24,414 nucleotides of DNA, from assembly GCA_050945755.1 (NCBI GenBank), contig JBMNTN010000027.1, positions 1-24,414 of the forward strand, given 5' to 3'. The position numbers were made by a program, and so were the translations under genes. Positions within the stretch are counted from its first letter, which is position 1. Each line of letters begins with the position of its first letter. This DNA is from JAQVXR01 sp050945755 (GTDB lineage Bacteria; Bacillota; Dehalobacteriia; Dehalobacteriales; Dehalobacteriaceae). The notes under the pieces are model-generated. The model did not search any database. It saw only the letters and a list, made by a program, of their open reading frames with translations, and was not told the origin of the DNA. Shown one piece after another: positions 1 through 7,964 of this stretch.

Positions 1-12
1 ACAATATATTTT

Positions 13-45
13 AATCGGTATTCCTTAAGGAGGCCGATTTTTTTT
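13..45 (+). terminator. Rho-independent terminator of an upstream gene
   Basis: AATCGG (13-18) pairs with CCGATT (34-39), and the loop contains the self-complementary CCTTAAGG. A run of eight T follows. It probably ends a gene that lies left of the window. Confidence 0.6.
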
Positions 46-85
46 GCCTTAAATAATTAAAGGTTTTTACAGAAAAATGGGAAAA

Positions 86-91
86 TATAAT
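86..91 (+). promoter_or_regulatory. Candidate -10 box for deoC
   Basis: A perfect TATAAT lies at 86-91, 34 bases before the preferred deoC start at 125. The -35 region (TTTTTA, 64-69, spacer 16) is weak. A transcript starting near 98 would exclude the upstream ATG at 77, which supports the internal start. The call is tentative. Confidence 0.35.
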
Positions 92-124
92 AGTACTTTA
101 TTGAGGAATTGGAGAGCTATAGAG

Positions 125-802
125 ATGGATAAATACTTTATTTCTTCCCTCATTGATCACACCAACTTAAAACCCGAGGCTTTGAGAAGTGATATTCACC
201 GGCTTTGTAGGGAAGCAGTGCAATACAATTTTAAGACAGTTTGTATTAACCCGGTACATGTTAAATTTGCTGTAGAAGAATTGAAAGGAACCGGCGTAGA
301 TGTTTGTACCGTTATCGGTTTTCCCCTGGGGGCAACAACCACCGGCGCCAAAGAGTATGAGACCGAAGAGACGGTAAACAACGGAGCAAGGGAAGTTGAT
401 ATGGTAATCAATATTGGCGCCTTAAAGGCAGGAGAAAACCGGTATGTTTTTAATGAAATCAGACAGGTTGTGCAAAGCGCGTCCCCTGCTATTGTTAAGG
501 TGATTATTGAGGCTTGCCTTTTATCTGATGCAGAGAAGGAAAAAGCTTGCCAACTTGCTGTTGAAGCTGGTGCTCATTTTGTAAAAACTTCCACAGGGTT
601 TTCTTTGAGCGGGGCAACAATTAAAGATGTTATGCTAATGAAAAGGACGGTCGGTGCAAAAGCAGGGGTTAAAGCGGCCGGGGGAATCAGGGACCGAAAA
701 ACACTTGTATCTTTAGTTCAGGCAGGTGCCAATAGAATTGGTACCAGTGCCGGGGTACAAATTATGGCTTCTTGCGAACAAGAGGAAAAAGGAGAATGGT
801 AA
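125..802 (+). CDS. deoC: Deoxyribose-phosphate aldolase (DeoC)
   Basis: This 225-residue cytosolic class I aldolase interconverts 2-deoxyribose 5-phosphate with glyceraldehyde 3-phosphate plus acetaldehyde in deoxynucleoside catabolism. Family residues are visible: Asp92 in EVDMVINIGALK, the Schiff-base lysine Lys154 in VKTSTGF, and Lys183 in KAAGGIR. An in-frame ATG at 77 would add 16 residues, but it has no ribosome-binding site and lies upstream of a TATAAT box. The ATG at 125 has GGAG ten bases upstream and gives the usual family length of about 220 residues. The gene sits alone between two terminators, or is loosely linked to the ApgM-like gene 75 bases downstream. No other deo genes are in view. 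Confidence 0.93.
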   Translation: MDKYFISSLIDHTNLKPEALRSDIHRLCREAVQYNFKTVCINPVHVKFAVEELKGTGVDVCTVIGFPLGATTTGAKEYETEETVNNGAREVDMVINIGALKAGENRYVFNEIRQVVQSASPAIVKVIIEACLLSDAEKEKACQLAVEAGAHFVKTSTGFSLSGATIKDVMLMKRTVGAKAGVKAAGGIRDRKTLVSLVQAGANRIGTSAGVQIMASCEQEEKGEW

Positions 803-820
803 TTATCGGTTGCCATTTTT
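796..820 (+). terminator. Weak terminator overlapping the deoC stop
   Basis: ATGGTAA (796-802) pairs with TTGCCAT (810-816) through one G-T wobble around a 7-base loop, followed by TTTTT. The stop codon of deoC is inside the left arm. The stem is short, so read-through into the next gene is plausible. Confidence 0.4.
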
Positions 821-877
821 CTTAACTTAATTTAAACTGTATTTATTAAAAGTTGTGGAATCTCGGGAGGTACTGCA

Positions 878-2089
878 ATGAAATTTGTTGTGCTTTTGGG
901 TGACGGGATGGCGGATTACCCTCTTAAACAATTAGGTGAGCGGACTCCGTTGGCGTATGCGCAAAAACCTAATATGGATAAATTAGCTAAGGTTTCAACT
1001 CTTGGTATGGTAAGGACTATTCCTGATGGGTTCCCCCCAGGAAGTGATGTGGCCAATCTTTCTGTCTTAGGTTATGAACCTGAGAAATATTATACCGGAA
1101 GATCACCTTTAGAGGCAGTCAGCTTAGGGGTAGAACTGGGAGAAAATGATGTGGCTTTGCGTTGCAATCTGGTTACCCTTTCAGCGGAGCCGGATTATCA
1201 GGACAAAACTATGGTGGATTATAGCTCGGAAGAGATTACCAGCGATGAGGCGGCTCAGTTAATTAAAGCAATTGATGACGAACTGGGTTCACCGGAATTT
1301 CATTTTTACCCCGGTGTCAGTTACCGCCACTGTTTGGTATGGAAAAACGGGCTGCTGGATTTAGATCTTACTCCACCTCATGATATCTCTGATCAAAAGA
1401 TTACCCGCCACTTGCCCAAAGGAAAAGGAGCGGAAATTATTTTCGATCTTATGAAACGGAGCACGTCGATTTTAGAGAATCATCCGGTTAATATTTCCAG
1501 ACAGCAAAAAGGTTTAAGACCGGCTACATCTATCTGGCTTTGGGGTCAAGGGAAGAAACCTGCGCTGACTCTTTTCAAAGATAGATTTTCTGTAGAAGGT
1601 TCCGTAGTTTGTGCCGTAGATCTAATCAAAGGTTTGGGGATTTGTGCCGGTTTGGAGATTATCAACGTGCCCGGTGTAACAGGAAACATCCATACAAACT
1701 TTCAAGGTAAAGCTGATGCCGCGGTCCAAGCTTTAAAAAACGGTAAAGATTTTGTTTATGTTCATGTTGAAGCGCCTGATGAGGCCGGTCATCAAGGAAA
1801 TATCAATGATAAAGTAAAGGCAATTGAGATAATTGATGAAAAAGTCTTAGGAACTATTTTAACAGGTTTAGAATCTCTTAATGATGATTACCGGCTGATG
1901 GTTTTACCGGATCATCCTACCCCAATTAGCATTAAGACGCATACAGCGGAGATTGTTCCCTTTATGATTTATGACAGCCGGTTTAGGGTTACTTCTTCTG
2001 CAACAAGTTATGATGAAGATAATGCCCGGGCAACCGGGGTTTTTGTGGAGAGTGGTCCCGAATTAATGGCAAGGTTGATAAAAGGCTGA
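878..2089 (+). CDS. ApgM-family cofactor-independent phosphoglycerate mutase / proposed homoserine kinase
   Basis: This 403-residue protein belongs to the alkaline-phosphatase-superfamily metalloenzymes related to archaeal ApgM. The N-terminus LLGDGMADYP supplies the metal-binding Asp9, and PPGSDVANLS places the likely nucleophile Ser56. The C-terminal DHPTP and THTAEIVP motifs supply further metal ligands. Phosphoglycerate mutases of this family interconvert 3- and 2-phosphoglycerate in glycolysis. A bacterial subgroup close to this sequence has been proposed to act as an alternative homoserine kinase in threonine synthesis. The sequence alone does not separate the two roles, and no thr or glycolytic gene is adjacent. 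The start is well supported by GGGAGG about eight bases before the ATG at 878. Confidence 0.85.
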   Translation: MKFVVLLGDGMADYPLKQLGERTPLAYAQKPNMDKLAKVSTLGMVRTIPDGFPPGSDVANLSVLGYEPEKYYTGRSPLEAVSLGVELGENDVALRCNLVTLSAEPDYQDKTMVDYSSEEITSDEAAQLIKAIDDELGSPEFHFYPGVSYRHCLVWKNGLLDLDLTPPHDISDQKITRHLPKGKGAEIIFDLMKRSTSILENHPVNISRQQKGLRPATSIWLWGQGKKPALTLFKDRFSVEGSVVCAVDLIKGLGICAGLEIINVPGVTGNIHTNFQGKADAAVQALKNGKDFVYVHVEAPDEAGHQGNINDKVKAIEIIDEKVLGTILTGLESLNDDYRLMVLPDHPTPISIKTHTAEIVPFMIYDSRFRVTSSATSYDEDNARATGVFVESGPELMARLIKG

Positions 2090-2098
2090 TATAATTAA

Positions 2099-2124
2099 GG
2101 GAGCCTAGAATGGCTCCCATTTCT
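2099..2124 (+). terminator. Terminator after the ApgM-like gene
   Basis: GGGAGCC (2099-2105) and GGCTCCC (2112-2118) form a perfect 7-bp stem with a 6-base loop. The following tract, ATTTCTTG, is only moderately T-rich. Confidence 0.6.
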
Positions 2125-2211
2125 TGTGGCAAAAATATTTAGACGTCCCCCTTAGTATAAGCTTGATAATTAGCAGAGGGATGAATTGAGGTATAGTAGG
2201 AGGCTGTCAAA

Positions 2212-2937
2212 TTGAATCTGCCAAGCAAAAAGAACAAAGAACAGTTTGTACGTGATATGTTTAATTCCATCGCACCGAGATATGATCTTCTTAATACACT
2301 CATGAGTCTTGGCATGGATAGAAGATGGCGCCTGCTGGCGGTTAAACGTTCCAGGGTTCTCCCGGGAGGAAGGGCTTTGGACATTTGTTGTGGTACCGGG
2401 ATGCTTACACTAGAGCTTGCCCGGGCTGTAGGTCGAGAGGGACATGTAATCGGATTGGACTTCTCCCAAAATATGCTGGATATTGCGCGTCAGAGGGTAA
2501 ACCGATCGCCTTTGCAGGGAATAATTGATCTGGTTTCGGGAAATGCCATGTCCTTACCTTTTGAAGAAAACAGTTTTGATGCTGTGACAGTAGGCTGGGG
2601 CTTGCGGAATGTACCTGATATAAAAACCGTAGTAAAGGAAATGGAACGGGTTGTAAAACCAGGAGGCATGGTAGTTTCTTTGGATATGGCGAAACCGGAG
2701 TTGCCTGTGTTTAAACAAATTTATTGGCTGTATTTTGAGAAATTGGTTCCTTTGATGGGGAAAGTTTGGGCGAAACAAGAGACGGCGTACAGTTATTTAC
2801 ATAACTCAGCCCGGGCTTTTACCCACCAAAAAGAGCTGGCGAATATTTTCCGGGAGACAGGATTAGTGGAAACCGGTTACACAAATTTATTTGGAGGAGT
2901 GGTTGCTTTAGTGGCGGGAAAAAAACCTCAGATTTAA
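2212..2937 (+). CDS. menG: Demethylmenaquinone methyltransferase (MenG/UbiE)
   Basis: This 241-residue SAM-dependent C-methyltransferase would catalyse the last step of menaquinone synthesis, converting demethylmenaquinone to menaquinone at the membrane. The UbiE signature near residues 13-40 (VRDMFNSIAPRYDLLN) is followed by SAM motif I, LDICCGTG, at 56-63. Later motifs are GWGLRNVPD and a VVKPGG post-methyltransferase motif. Length and architecture are complete for the family. Translation starts at TTG 2212, with AGGAGG (2198-2203) eight bases upstream. It leads a co-directional run with an MBL hydrolase (29-base gap) and hflX. Its presence implies a quinone-based respiratory chain. No other men genes are in the window. 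Confidence 0.92.
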   Translation: MNLPSKKNKEQFVRDMFNSIAPRYDLLNTLMSLGMDRRWRLLAVKRSRVLPGGRALDICCGTGMLTLELARAVGREGHVIGLDFSQNMLDIARQRVNRSPLQGIIDLVSGNAMSLPFEENSFDAVTVGWGLRNVPDIKTVVKEMERVVKPGGMVVSLDMAKPELPVFKQIYWLYFEKLVPLMGKVWAKQETAYSYLHNSARAFTHQKELANIFRETGLVETGYTNLFGGVVALVAGKKPQI

Positions 2938-2966
2938 ATGATTGTAAAGGCTTTGGAGGCGCTAGA

Positions 2967-3755
2967 ATGAATGGTAAAGGCAATAGTTCCGATTTTATAA
3001 AATTTTTGGGTACAGCAGGTGCAAGGGTGGTAGTCTCAAAACAGCTTAGGTCTTCCGGCGGGATGTGGATTTGCCTGGGCGGGAAAAATATTTTTTTTGA
3101 TCCGGGGCCAGGTGCCCTTGTCAGGTGCTGGGACAGCAATCCCCCCATGGACCCTTCTTCTCTTGACGCGATTGTTTTAACCCACCGTCATTTAGATCAT
3201 TCCGGTGATATGAATGCCATGGTAGAAGCTATGGTAGAAGGCGGTTTTACCCCCCATGGGGAAGTTTTTGCGCCGGGTGATGCTCTAAATGGGCCAGAAC
3301 CAATTCTATTTAAGTATTTAAGGCGTTATCTCCAACGGATAAACACAATCACTGAAGGATCTCGATTTTACTTAAGTGATATTGAAATAGAGTTTCCCGT
3401 CCGACATCTGCACCCGGTGGAAACCTACGGAGTAAAACTTAAATACCAGGATAAGAGCATTTCTTACATAGTCGACACCAGGTTTTTTCCGGAATTAATT
3501 GAGTCTTACCGAGCTCAAGTATTGATTATTAGCATGACGTTTATGTATCCTTTTTACGGAAATAATGTATTTCACCTTTCCAGTAAAGAAATTGTTCCTC
3601 TGATCAAAGGGATTAATCCGAAAATAGTATTTCTTACTCATTTTGGACGGCGGGTTGTGGAAGTAGGTCCGGAGATAATTGCCGGAAAGCTGGAAGAGGA
3701 AACGGGTATCCGAGTTTGTGCCGCTCAGGATGGAATGGAATATTCTATTAATTAA
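2967..3755 (+). CDS. MBL-fold metallohydrolase (ribonuclease Z/lactonase-like)
   Basis: This 262-residue cytosolic protein has a complete metallo-beta-lactamase metal site: THRHLDH (His73, His75, Asp77, His78), His147/His149 in RHLHP, Asp170 in IVDTRF and His225 in LTHFG. The pattern points to a two-metal phosphodiesterase, lactonase or related hydrolase. It lacks the long exosite typical of tRNase Z and does not match a known pathway enzyme that I can name. It lies between menG and hflX with gaps of 29 and 37 bases and probably shares their transcript. The ATG at 2967 has TTGGAGG upstream. The substrate is unknown. Confidence 0.8.
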   Translation: MNGKGNSSDFIKFLGTAGARVVVSKQLRSSGGMWICLGGKNIFFDPGPGALVRCWDSNPPMDPSSLDAIVLTHRHLDHSGDMNAMVEAMVEGGFTPHGEVFAPGDALNGPEPILFKYLRRYLQRINTITEGSRFYLSDIEIEFPVRHLHPVETYGVKLKYQDKSISYIVDTRFFPELIESYRAQVLIISMTFMYPFYGNNVFHLSSKEIVPLIKGINPKIVFLTHFGRRVVEVGPEIIAGKLEEETGIRVCAAQDGMEYSIN

Positions 3756-3792
3756 GAGGTCGAAGACCTGGCTACATATTAAGGAGTGAAAA

Positions 3793-5583
3793 ATGGAGGT
3801 AAAAGGGAACCGGCAAGGGGTATCAGGTGCTTTTTTAAATCGCTTGGAAAAACTTTATGATTATTCGGTAGATCGAGAGATGATCATCAACCGAGATCTT
3901 GCCTTAGAACTTGCTGCGGTAACGGCGTCAAACAATAAAGAGGTGGCCGTTTATATCAATCGGCGCGGGCGTGTCGTTCATGTTGCTGTAGGTACTGATT
4001 ATACCGTACCCTTGGAAGAATTAAATTTGCGCAGAGGCCAAAAACGTTTGAGCGGTTTGCGTTGTATTCACACTCATCCGGGAGGGGACGGGACTTTAAG
4101 TAGCGTGGATCTAGCTGCGCTGGAAATGATGAGATTTGATTGTATGGTAGCCTTAGGGGTCAGCAAAGACGGAACAGTTTGCTCCCTTGAGGCAGCTTTT
4201 CTTGAACCGGATGAAGGAACGGTAGAAAAACACTTTTTTTCTTCTTTAACTGAAGCTGAACAATTCCATTTCTTGGCCCGCGTAGAGGAATTTGAATCAA
4301 AGATCGGCAGACTATACCATAAAGTAGACAGTACAGTTGAGGAGAAAGCAATTTTAATTGGGCTGGATTGTGATAAGAACAGTGAAAAAGCTGAGGAATC
4401 ATTAGACGAATTGGAGCGACTTGCTCTTTCCGCCGGATTGGTTGTTTTGGCTAAGGATCTGCAAAAGAGAAACAGGCCGGATGCCTCATTTTATATTGGC
4501 CGGGGAAAAGCCGGAGAGATTCAACTTCTTGCTCAGGCAAAGAAGGCCAATGTTATTGTGTGTGATGACGAACTGTCTCCTGCTCAGCAGAAAAACCTAG
4601 AAGAGGTTATTGGCGTAAAAATCATAGATCGCACGATGTTGATTTTAGATATTTTTGCTCAAAGGGCTAAAAGTAATGAAGGGAAACTCCAGGTGGAACT
4701 GGCCCAGCTGAAATATTTGCTTCCCCGTCTGACCGGGCAGGGTATGGTTCTTTCCCGGCTGGGTGGAGGAATTGGAACCAGGGGCCCTGGGGAAACCAAA
4801 TTGGAAGTTGACCGGCGACGGATTAGAAAACGAATCATTGATTTAGAACGTCGTCTTGAGACAGTAAGAAGGGCGCGGGTACTGCACAGAAAAAACTGGC
4901 GGGATAAAGAGTGGCCTGTGTTGGCTTTGGTTGGTTATACAAACGCAGGAAAATCTACCCTAATGAATTGCCTGACCGGGGCCGGAGTTCTGGTGGAAGA
5001 TCAGCTCTTTGCTACTCTTGATCCGACGATCCGGATATTGAAACTGCCTGACAGTCGCTCGGTGCTTCTTTCCGATACTGTAGGTTTTGTCCGCAAGCTT
5101 CCCCACCATTTGGTAGCTGCATTTCGAGCTACATTGGAAGAGACGGTGGAAGCGGAAGTACTGCTTCATGTGATTGATGGGAGCAGTCCACAGGTAGAGG
5201 AACAGGCTCAAGCTGTGTACCAGGTGTTAAAAAATCTGGGGGCGGGGGAAAAACGGGTACTGACAGTGATCAATAAGATTGATTTGATTGAAAATGATGC
5301 AGTTTTGTCTCGCCTGCTCCGGAAGTTTCAACCTTCAGTTGCTGTCTCAGCGGATAAAGGTATTGGCATGGACAATCTGCTCAAAAAAATTCAGGAAATA
5401 CTTCCCGGCAAGTTGGAATTGATGCACGTTTTTTTACCTTTTGGTCAGGCATCTTATTTGGCAGAGATCCATGCATATGGTCGGGTTGTTGAAGAGCATT
5501 ACACGGAACTTGGTATTGATATCACGGCTTATCTGGATCGTAGATTGGCAAGTGTATTAGCAAAATATTTAGTAATGAAATAA
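3793..5583 (+). CDS. hflX: Ribosome-associated GTPase HflX with N-terminal JAMM/RadC-like domain
   Basis: HflX binds the ribosomal large subunit and splits or rescues stalled ribosomes using GTP. The canonical protein occupies about residues 186-596. It has the glycine-rich linker around GGGIGTRGPGE (324-334), G1 GYTNAGKS (381-388), G3 DTVG (429-432), G4 NKID (494-497) and G5 SAD (519-521). HflX proteins are usually about 410-450 residues, but this one has 596. The extra N-terminus contains Glu50, HTHP (93-96) and S-x2-D (Ser103, Asp106), spaced as in the RadC/JAMM metal site HxHP-x6-S-x2-D. Long HflX forms occur in Clostridia, so the fusion is probably genuine. The ATG at 3793 has AAGGAG 7 bases upstream. 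A strong terminator follows. Confidence 0.93.
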   Translation: MEVKGNRQGVSGAFLNRLEKLYDYSVDREMIINRDLALELAAVTASNNKEVAVYINRRGRVVHVAVGTDYTVPLEELNLRRGQKRLSGLRCIHTHPGGDGTLSSVDLAALEMMRFDCMVALGVSKDGTVCSLEAAFLEPDEGTVEKHFFSSLTEAEQFHFLARVEEFESKIGRLYHKVDSTVEEKAILIGLDCDKNSEKAEESLDELERLALSAGLVVLAKDLQKRNRPDASFYIGRGKAGEIQLLAQAKKANVIVCDDELSPAQQKNLEEVIGVKIIDRTMLILDIFAQRAKSNEGKLQVELAQLKYLLPRLTGQGMVLSRLGGGIGTRGPGETKLEVDRRRIRKRIIDLERRLETVRRARVLHRKNWRDKEWPVLALVGYTNAGKSTLMNCLTGAGVLVEDQLFATLDPTIRILKLPDSRSVLLSDTVGFVRKLPHHLVAAFRATLEETVEAEVLLHVIDGSSPQVEEQAQAVYQVLKNLGAGEKRVLTVINKIDLIENDAVLSRLLRKFQPSVAVSADKGIGMDNLLKKIQEILPGKLELMHVFLPFGQASYLAEIHAYGRVVEEHYTELGIDITAYLDRRLASVLAKYLVMK

Positions 5584-5625
5584 ACGAGCATGGTTTTGCA
5601 TAGGTAATTCTCAATTGTTTGCGAA

Positions 5626-5646
5626 AGCATCATCTGATGCTTTTTT
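5626..5646 (+). terminator. Terminator after hflX
   Basis: AGCATC (5626-5631) and GATGCT (5636-5641) form a stem closed by ATCT and followed by six T. It separates hflX from the SIR2-like gene. Confidence 0.7.
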
Positions 5647-5663
5647 GCCTTTTTGGGATAAGA

Positions 5664-5669
5664 TATAAT
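5664..5669 (+). promoter_or_regulatory. Candidate -10 box for the SIR2-like operon
   Basis: TATAAT at 5664-5669 lies just downstream of the hflX terminator and 28 bases before the GTG start at 5698. The corresponding -35 position falls in the T-tract and matches poorly, so this is only a candidate. Confidence 0.35.
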
Positions 5670-5697
5670 TAGTCAGTCAAAATAAGGGGAATGGATT

Positions 5698-6648
5698 GTG
5701 CCCGAGACAGTTTATTTTTTAGGTGCCGGAGCTTCCCAGGAAGCAGGAATTCCGACACAAAAAGAACTTTGGGACCGGGTTTTAACCAGGTGGGAGAAAA
5801 CCGGGGATGAAAATATAAAAGAGGTATTGGATTTTGCTGTTTATTTAAATTTTGGAGAATCTATCCGGTCTGTCCAAGTGGATTTTGCGGAATTTTTAAC
5901 GTTAATTGATTTGGCTTTAGAACAAAATGTTTCTTTGGGAAAATTTGACGTGGGGAGATTAAGAAAAATTCGATATGATACGATAAAATCAATTTGTCAA
6001 ATTTTAGAGAATTCCGTTGAGCATTGGAAAAAAGAAAAATTACTTAGTTTCTGCCAAAGACTTGCGCCGTCGGATCCGATTATTTCATTAAATTATGATA
6101 CGATGATGGATGGTTTAATTAACGAGACAATAGGAGCAGTATCTTATGGTTTTCATCTTACGCCTTTATCCCAGGAAGACACTAATCCTCAAGGTCAGCT
6201 GATTTTAAAACCACATGGCTCTTTAAACTGGCACTATTGCGGCCGATGCAACAGTGTTTTTCTCTCCTCTCTCCGGACTGATGGAGGTAATTTCTCAGAT
6301 CGATTAAAATGTTTAAATGATGGGAACTTTCTTGAACAGGTGCTAGTTACACCGTCGTATGAAAAAAAGTTTCTTGTTCCTCAGTTGCATGAAGTTTGGT
6401 ACCAGTGTTTCTGCCGGTTAAAAGAAGCCACGAGAATTTTTTTTATCGGTTATTCTTTTCCTCCGGGGGATATCCATCTAATTTATTTAATTAAAAGGGC
6501 AGTGCTGGCAGGAGGAAAGAAGCCGGAAATCAACATTGTTGCCAGGGATTCTTATGGAACTGTGCACTGTCGGTGCAGACATATCTTTGCTAAGTTTAAT
6601 TATTTTAATATGTCATTTAGTGATTTTTTACAATCCGGCCTTCACTAG
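5698..6648 (+). CDS. SIR2-like NAD-binding protein
   Basis: This 316-residue protein has the marks of the SIR2/SIR2_2 superfamily. These are the N-terminal nucleotide loop LGAGAS (8-13), Asn132 in LNYD and His173 in KPHGS, the last two in the places of the catalytic Asn and His of SIR2 NADases and deacylases. The GYSFPPGD segment (251-258) is typical of bacterial SIR2-like proteins. A partial Cys cluster (Cys181, Cys184, Cys205) recalls the sirtuin zinc site but is not a full C4. Proteins like this include NAD-depleting phage-defence effectors as well as uncharacterised metabolic proteins. There is no signal peptide. GTG 5698 has GGGGA seven bases upstream. It is followed 57 bases later by an unknown gene and then a PHP hydrolase. 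Confidence 0.78.
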   Translation: MPETVYFLGAGASQEAGIPTQKELWDRVLTRWEKTGDENIKEVLDFAVYLNFGESIRSVQVDFAEFLTLIDLALEQNVSLGKFDVGRLRKIRYDTIKSICQILENSVEHWKKEKLLSFCQRLAPSDPIISLNYDTMMDGLINETIGAVSYGFHLTPLSQEDTNPQGQLILKPHGSLNWHYCGRCNSVFLSSLRTDGGNFSDRLKCLNDGNFLEQVLVTPSYEKKFLVPQLHEVWYQCFCRLKEATRIFFIGYSFPPGDIHLIYLIKRAVLAGGKKPEINIVARDSYGTVHCRCRHIFAKFNYFNMSFSDFLQSGLH

Positions 6649-6705
6649 GAGGAAATTATTGTCGCCGCTGGAATAGGTAATTATGCTCTCAATTGACGGC
6701 TGGTG

Positions 6706-7098
6706 ATGATAGTGGATATTTTAAAAATAATAAAGAAAAAGAGTGACGAGCAAGAAGCATTATCAATTGTCTACCGGGAACCGGACGGTTCTCTTAATTA
6801 TTATCACGTCATACCTTATCTAGTAGAGCCTACTTTTTTTCAAGGGCTGACGAATAGGGGCACATTTTCATTCCAATACACTTGTGTAATTGCTCTTGAA
6901 GAACAGGGACATTCCCAGCATTTATCATGGCGCAGAATAAAGTCCGAAAAAAAAATGATTGTCCTTCCAGGCGCAAGGAGGCCTGTTTATTTTCAGCAAC
7001 TGACGGAGGAAGAAAAATATATTTTAATGAGGGCAGTTTTTACCGGAAAAGCGATTATTGTTGCTGATTATATCATAGTGGAACAGGGGGAGAGGTAG
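6706..7098 (+). CDS. Hypothetical protein, 130 residues
   Basis: I do not recognise this protein. It starts with a short basic helix and then shows alternating hydrophobic strands (LSIVYREPDG, YYHVIPYLV, YTCVIALEE), suggesting a small alpha/beta or beta-barrel fold. The early strand and P-Y-L-V region vaguely recall WYL-like domains, but I do not claim membership. The start is uncertain. GTG 6703 and ATG 6706 are adjacent, neither has a strong ribosome-binding site, and ATG 6706 overlaps the TGA of a 7-codon open frame at 6683. The stop shares one base with the GTG start of the PHP gene, so the two are translationally coupled. This tight coupling and the SIR2-like gene upstream suggest a shared function. 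Confidence 0.7.
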   Translation: MIVDILKIIKKKSDEQEALSIVYREPDGSLNYYHVIPYLVEPTFFQGLTNRGTFSFQYTCVIALEEQGHSQHLSWRRIKSEKKMIVLPGARRPVYFQQLTEEEKYILMRAVFTGKAIIVADYIIVEQGER

Positions 7099-7895
7099 TG
7101 TACGATTACCATTTACATTCAAACAATTCTGCAGATGGAAAACGGAGTATTGATGAGGTCTGTTCAATAATGATTGAACGGGGGTTTAAAGAAATTGCTT
7201 TTACTGACCACCTTGATTATGATTGTCCTGCTCAAAATGATCATTTGCTCGATTACGATCGGTATTCCGCTGATATTGAGGAAGCACGACAAAAATATGG
7301 CCGGTTAATTCATATTATAAAAGGAATGGAAATTGGACTGCAGCCTCAGGTTGTCGAGAAGAATGTTGAATATACCTTAAAGAATAAATTTGATTTTGTG
7401 ATTGGCTCAGTGCATCATGTAGACAATTTGGAATTGTTTACGGGAGATTTTTGCCAGGGAAAAATTCGGGAAGAGGCTTACCCATATTATTTGGAAGAAG
7501 TTTGTCGGATGGTAGAGAGTTTTCATAATTTCCACGTTCTAGGTCATTTGGATGTAGTGCGCCGTTATAAAGGCTTTGAAAATAGGACAATGACGGTAGA
7601 GGAGTTTCCCGATTTGATTGATGCGATATTAAAAAATTTGATTGAAACCGGCAGAGGGATTGAAGTGAATTCTTCCGGTTACCGGCACGGACTTAATGAT
7701 ACGCTGCCTTCTTTGAACATTGTAAAAAGATTTCGAGAGCTAGGCGGGGAAATTGTCACCGTTGGGTCGGATGCTCACCGGGGCGATGCTTTTGGTTATA
7801 AAATTACGGAGTCTTTTCGTGTGCTAAAGGAGGCTGGATTTGCTCATGTTTGTTTGTTCCGAGAAGGAAACCCTATAATGGTCGACATACCGTAA
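7098..7895 (+). CDS. PHP-family phosphoesterase, histidinol-phosphatase-like
   Basis: This 265-residue metal-dependent phosphoesterase shows the PHP motif series: HLHS (5-8), FTDHLD with Asp37 and His38, the KGMEIGL glutamate, GSVHH, LGHLDVVRRY and GSDAH near the C-terminus. Length and order match Bacillus HisJ-type histidinol-phosphatases, which dephosphorylate L-histidinol phosphate in histidine synthesis. No other his genes are nearby, and the gene is coupled to the preceding hypothetical gene by a one-base overlap. The true substrate could therefore be another phosphomonoester. GTG 7098 is preceded by GGGGGAGAGG. A strong bidirectional terminator follows. Confidence 0.85.
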   Translation: MYDYHLHSNNSADGKRSIDEVCSIMIERGFKEIAFTDHLDYDCPAQNDHLLDYDRYSADIEEARQKYGRLIHIIKGMEIGLQPQVVEKNVEYTLKNKFDFVIGSVHHVDNLELFTGDFCQGKIREEAYPYYLEEVCRMVESFHNFHVLGHLDVVRRYKGFENRTMTVEEFPDLIDAILKNLIETGRGIEVNSSGYRHGLNDTLPSLNIVKRFRELGGEIVTVGSDAHRGDAFGYKITESFRVLKEAGFAHVCLFREGNPIMVDIP

Positions 7896-7939
7896 AGATA
7901 ATTGACTTGCGCTATCAACTTTCATGAGCGATATTTTAA

Positions 7940-7964
7940 AAACCCGGGAACAGTTCCCGGGTTT
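7940..7964. terminator. Bidirectional terminator between convergent genes
   Basis: AAACCCGGGAA (7940-7950) and TTCCCGGGTTT (7954-7964) are perfect 11-bp arms around a CAG loop. T-rich sequence flanks the right arm and A-rich sequence the left, so it can serve both strands. The stop codon of the minus-strand gene begins inside the right arm. Confidence 0.8.

Noticed and set aside
77..124. Longer deoC start at ATG 77
   Set aside because: It has no ribosome-binding site, lies upstream of a TATAAT box at 86-91, and the extra 16 residues are not part of the family; ATG 125 fits better.
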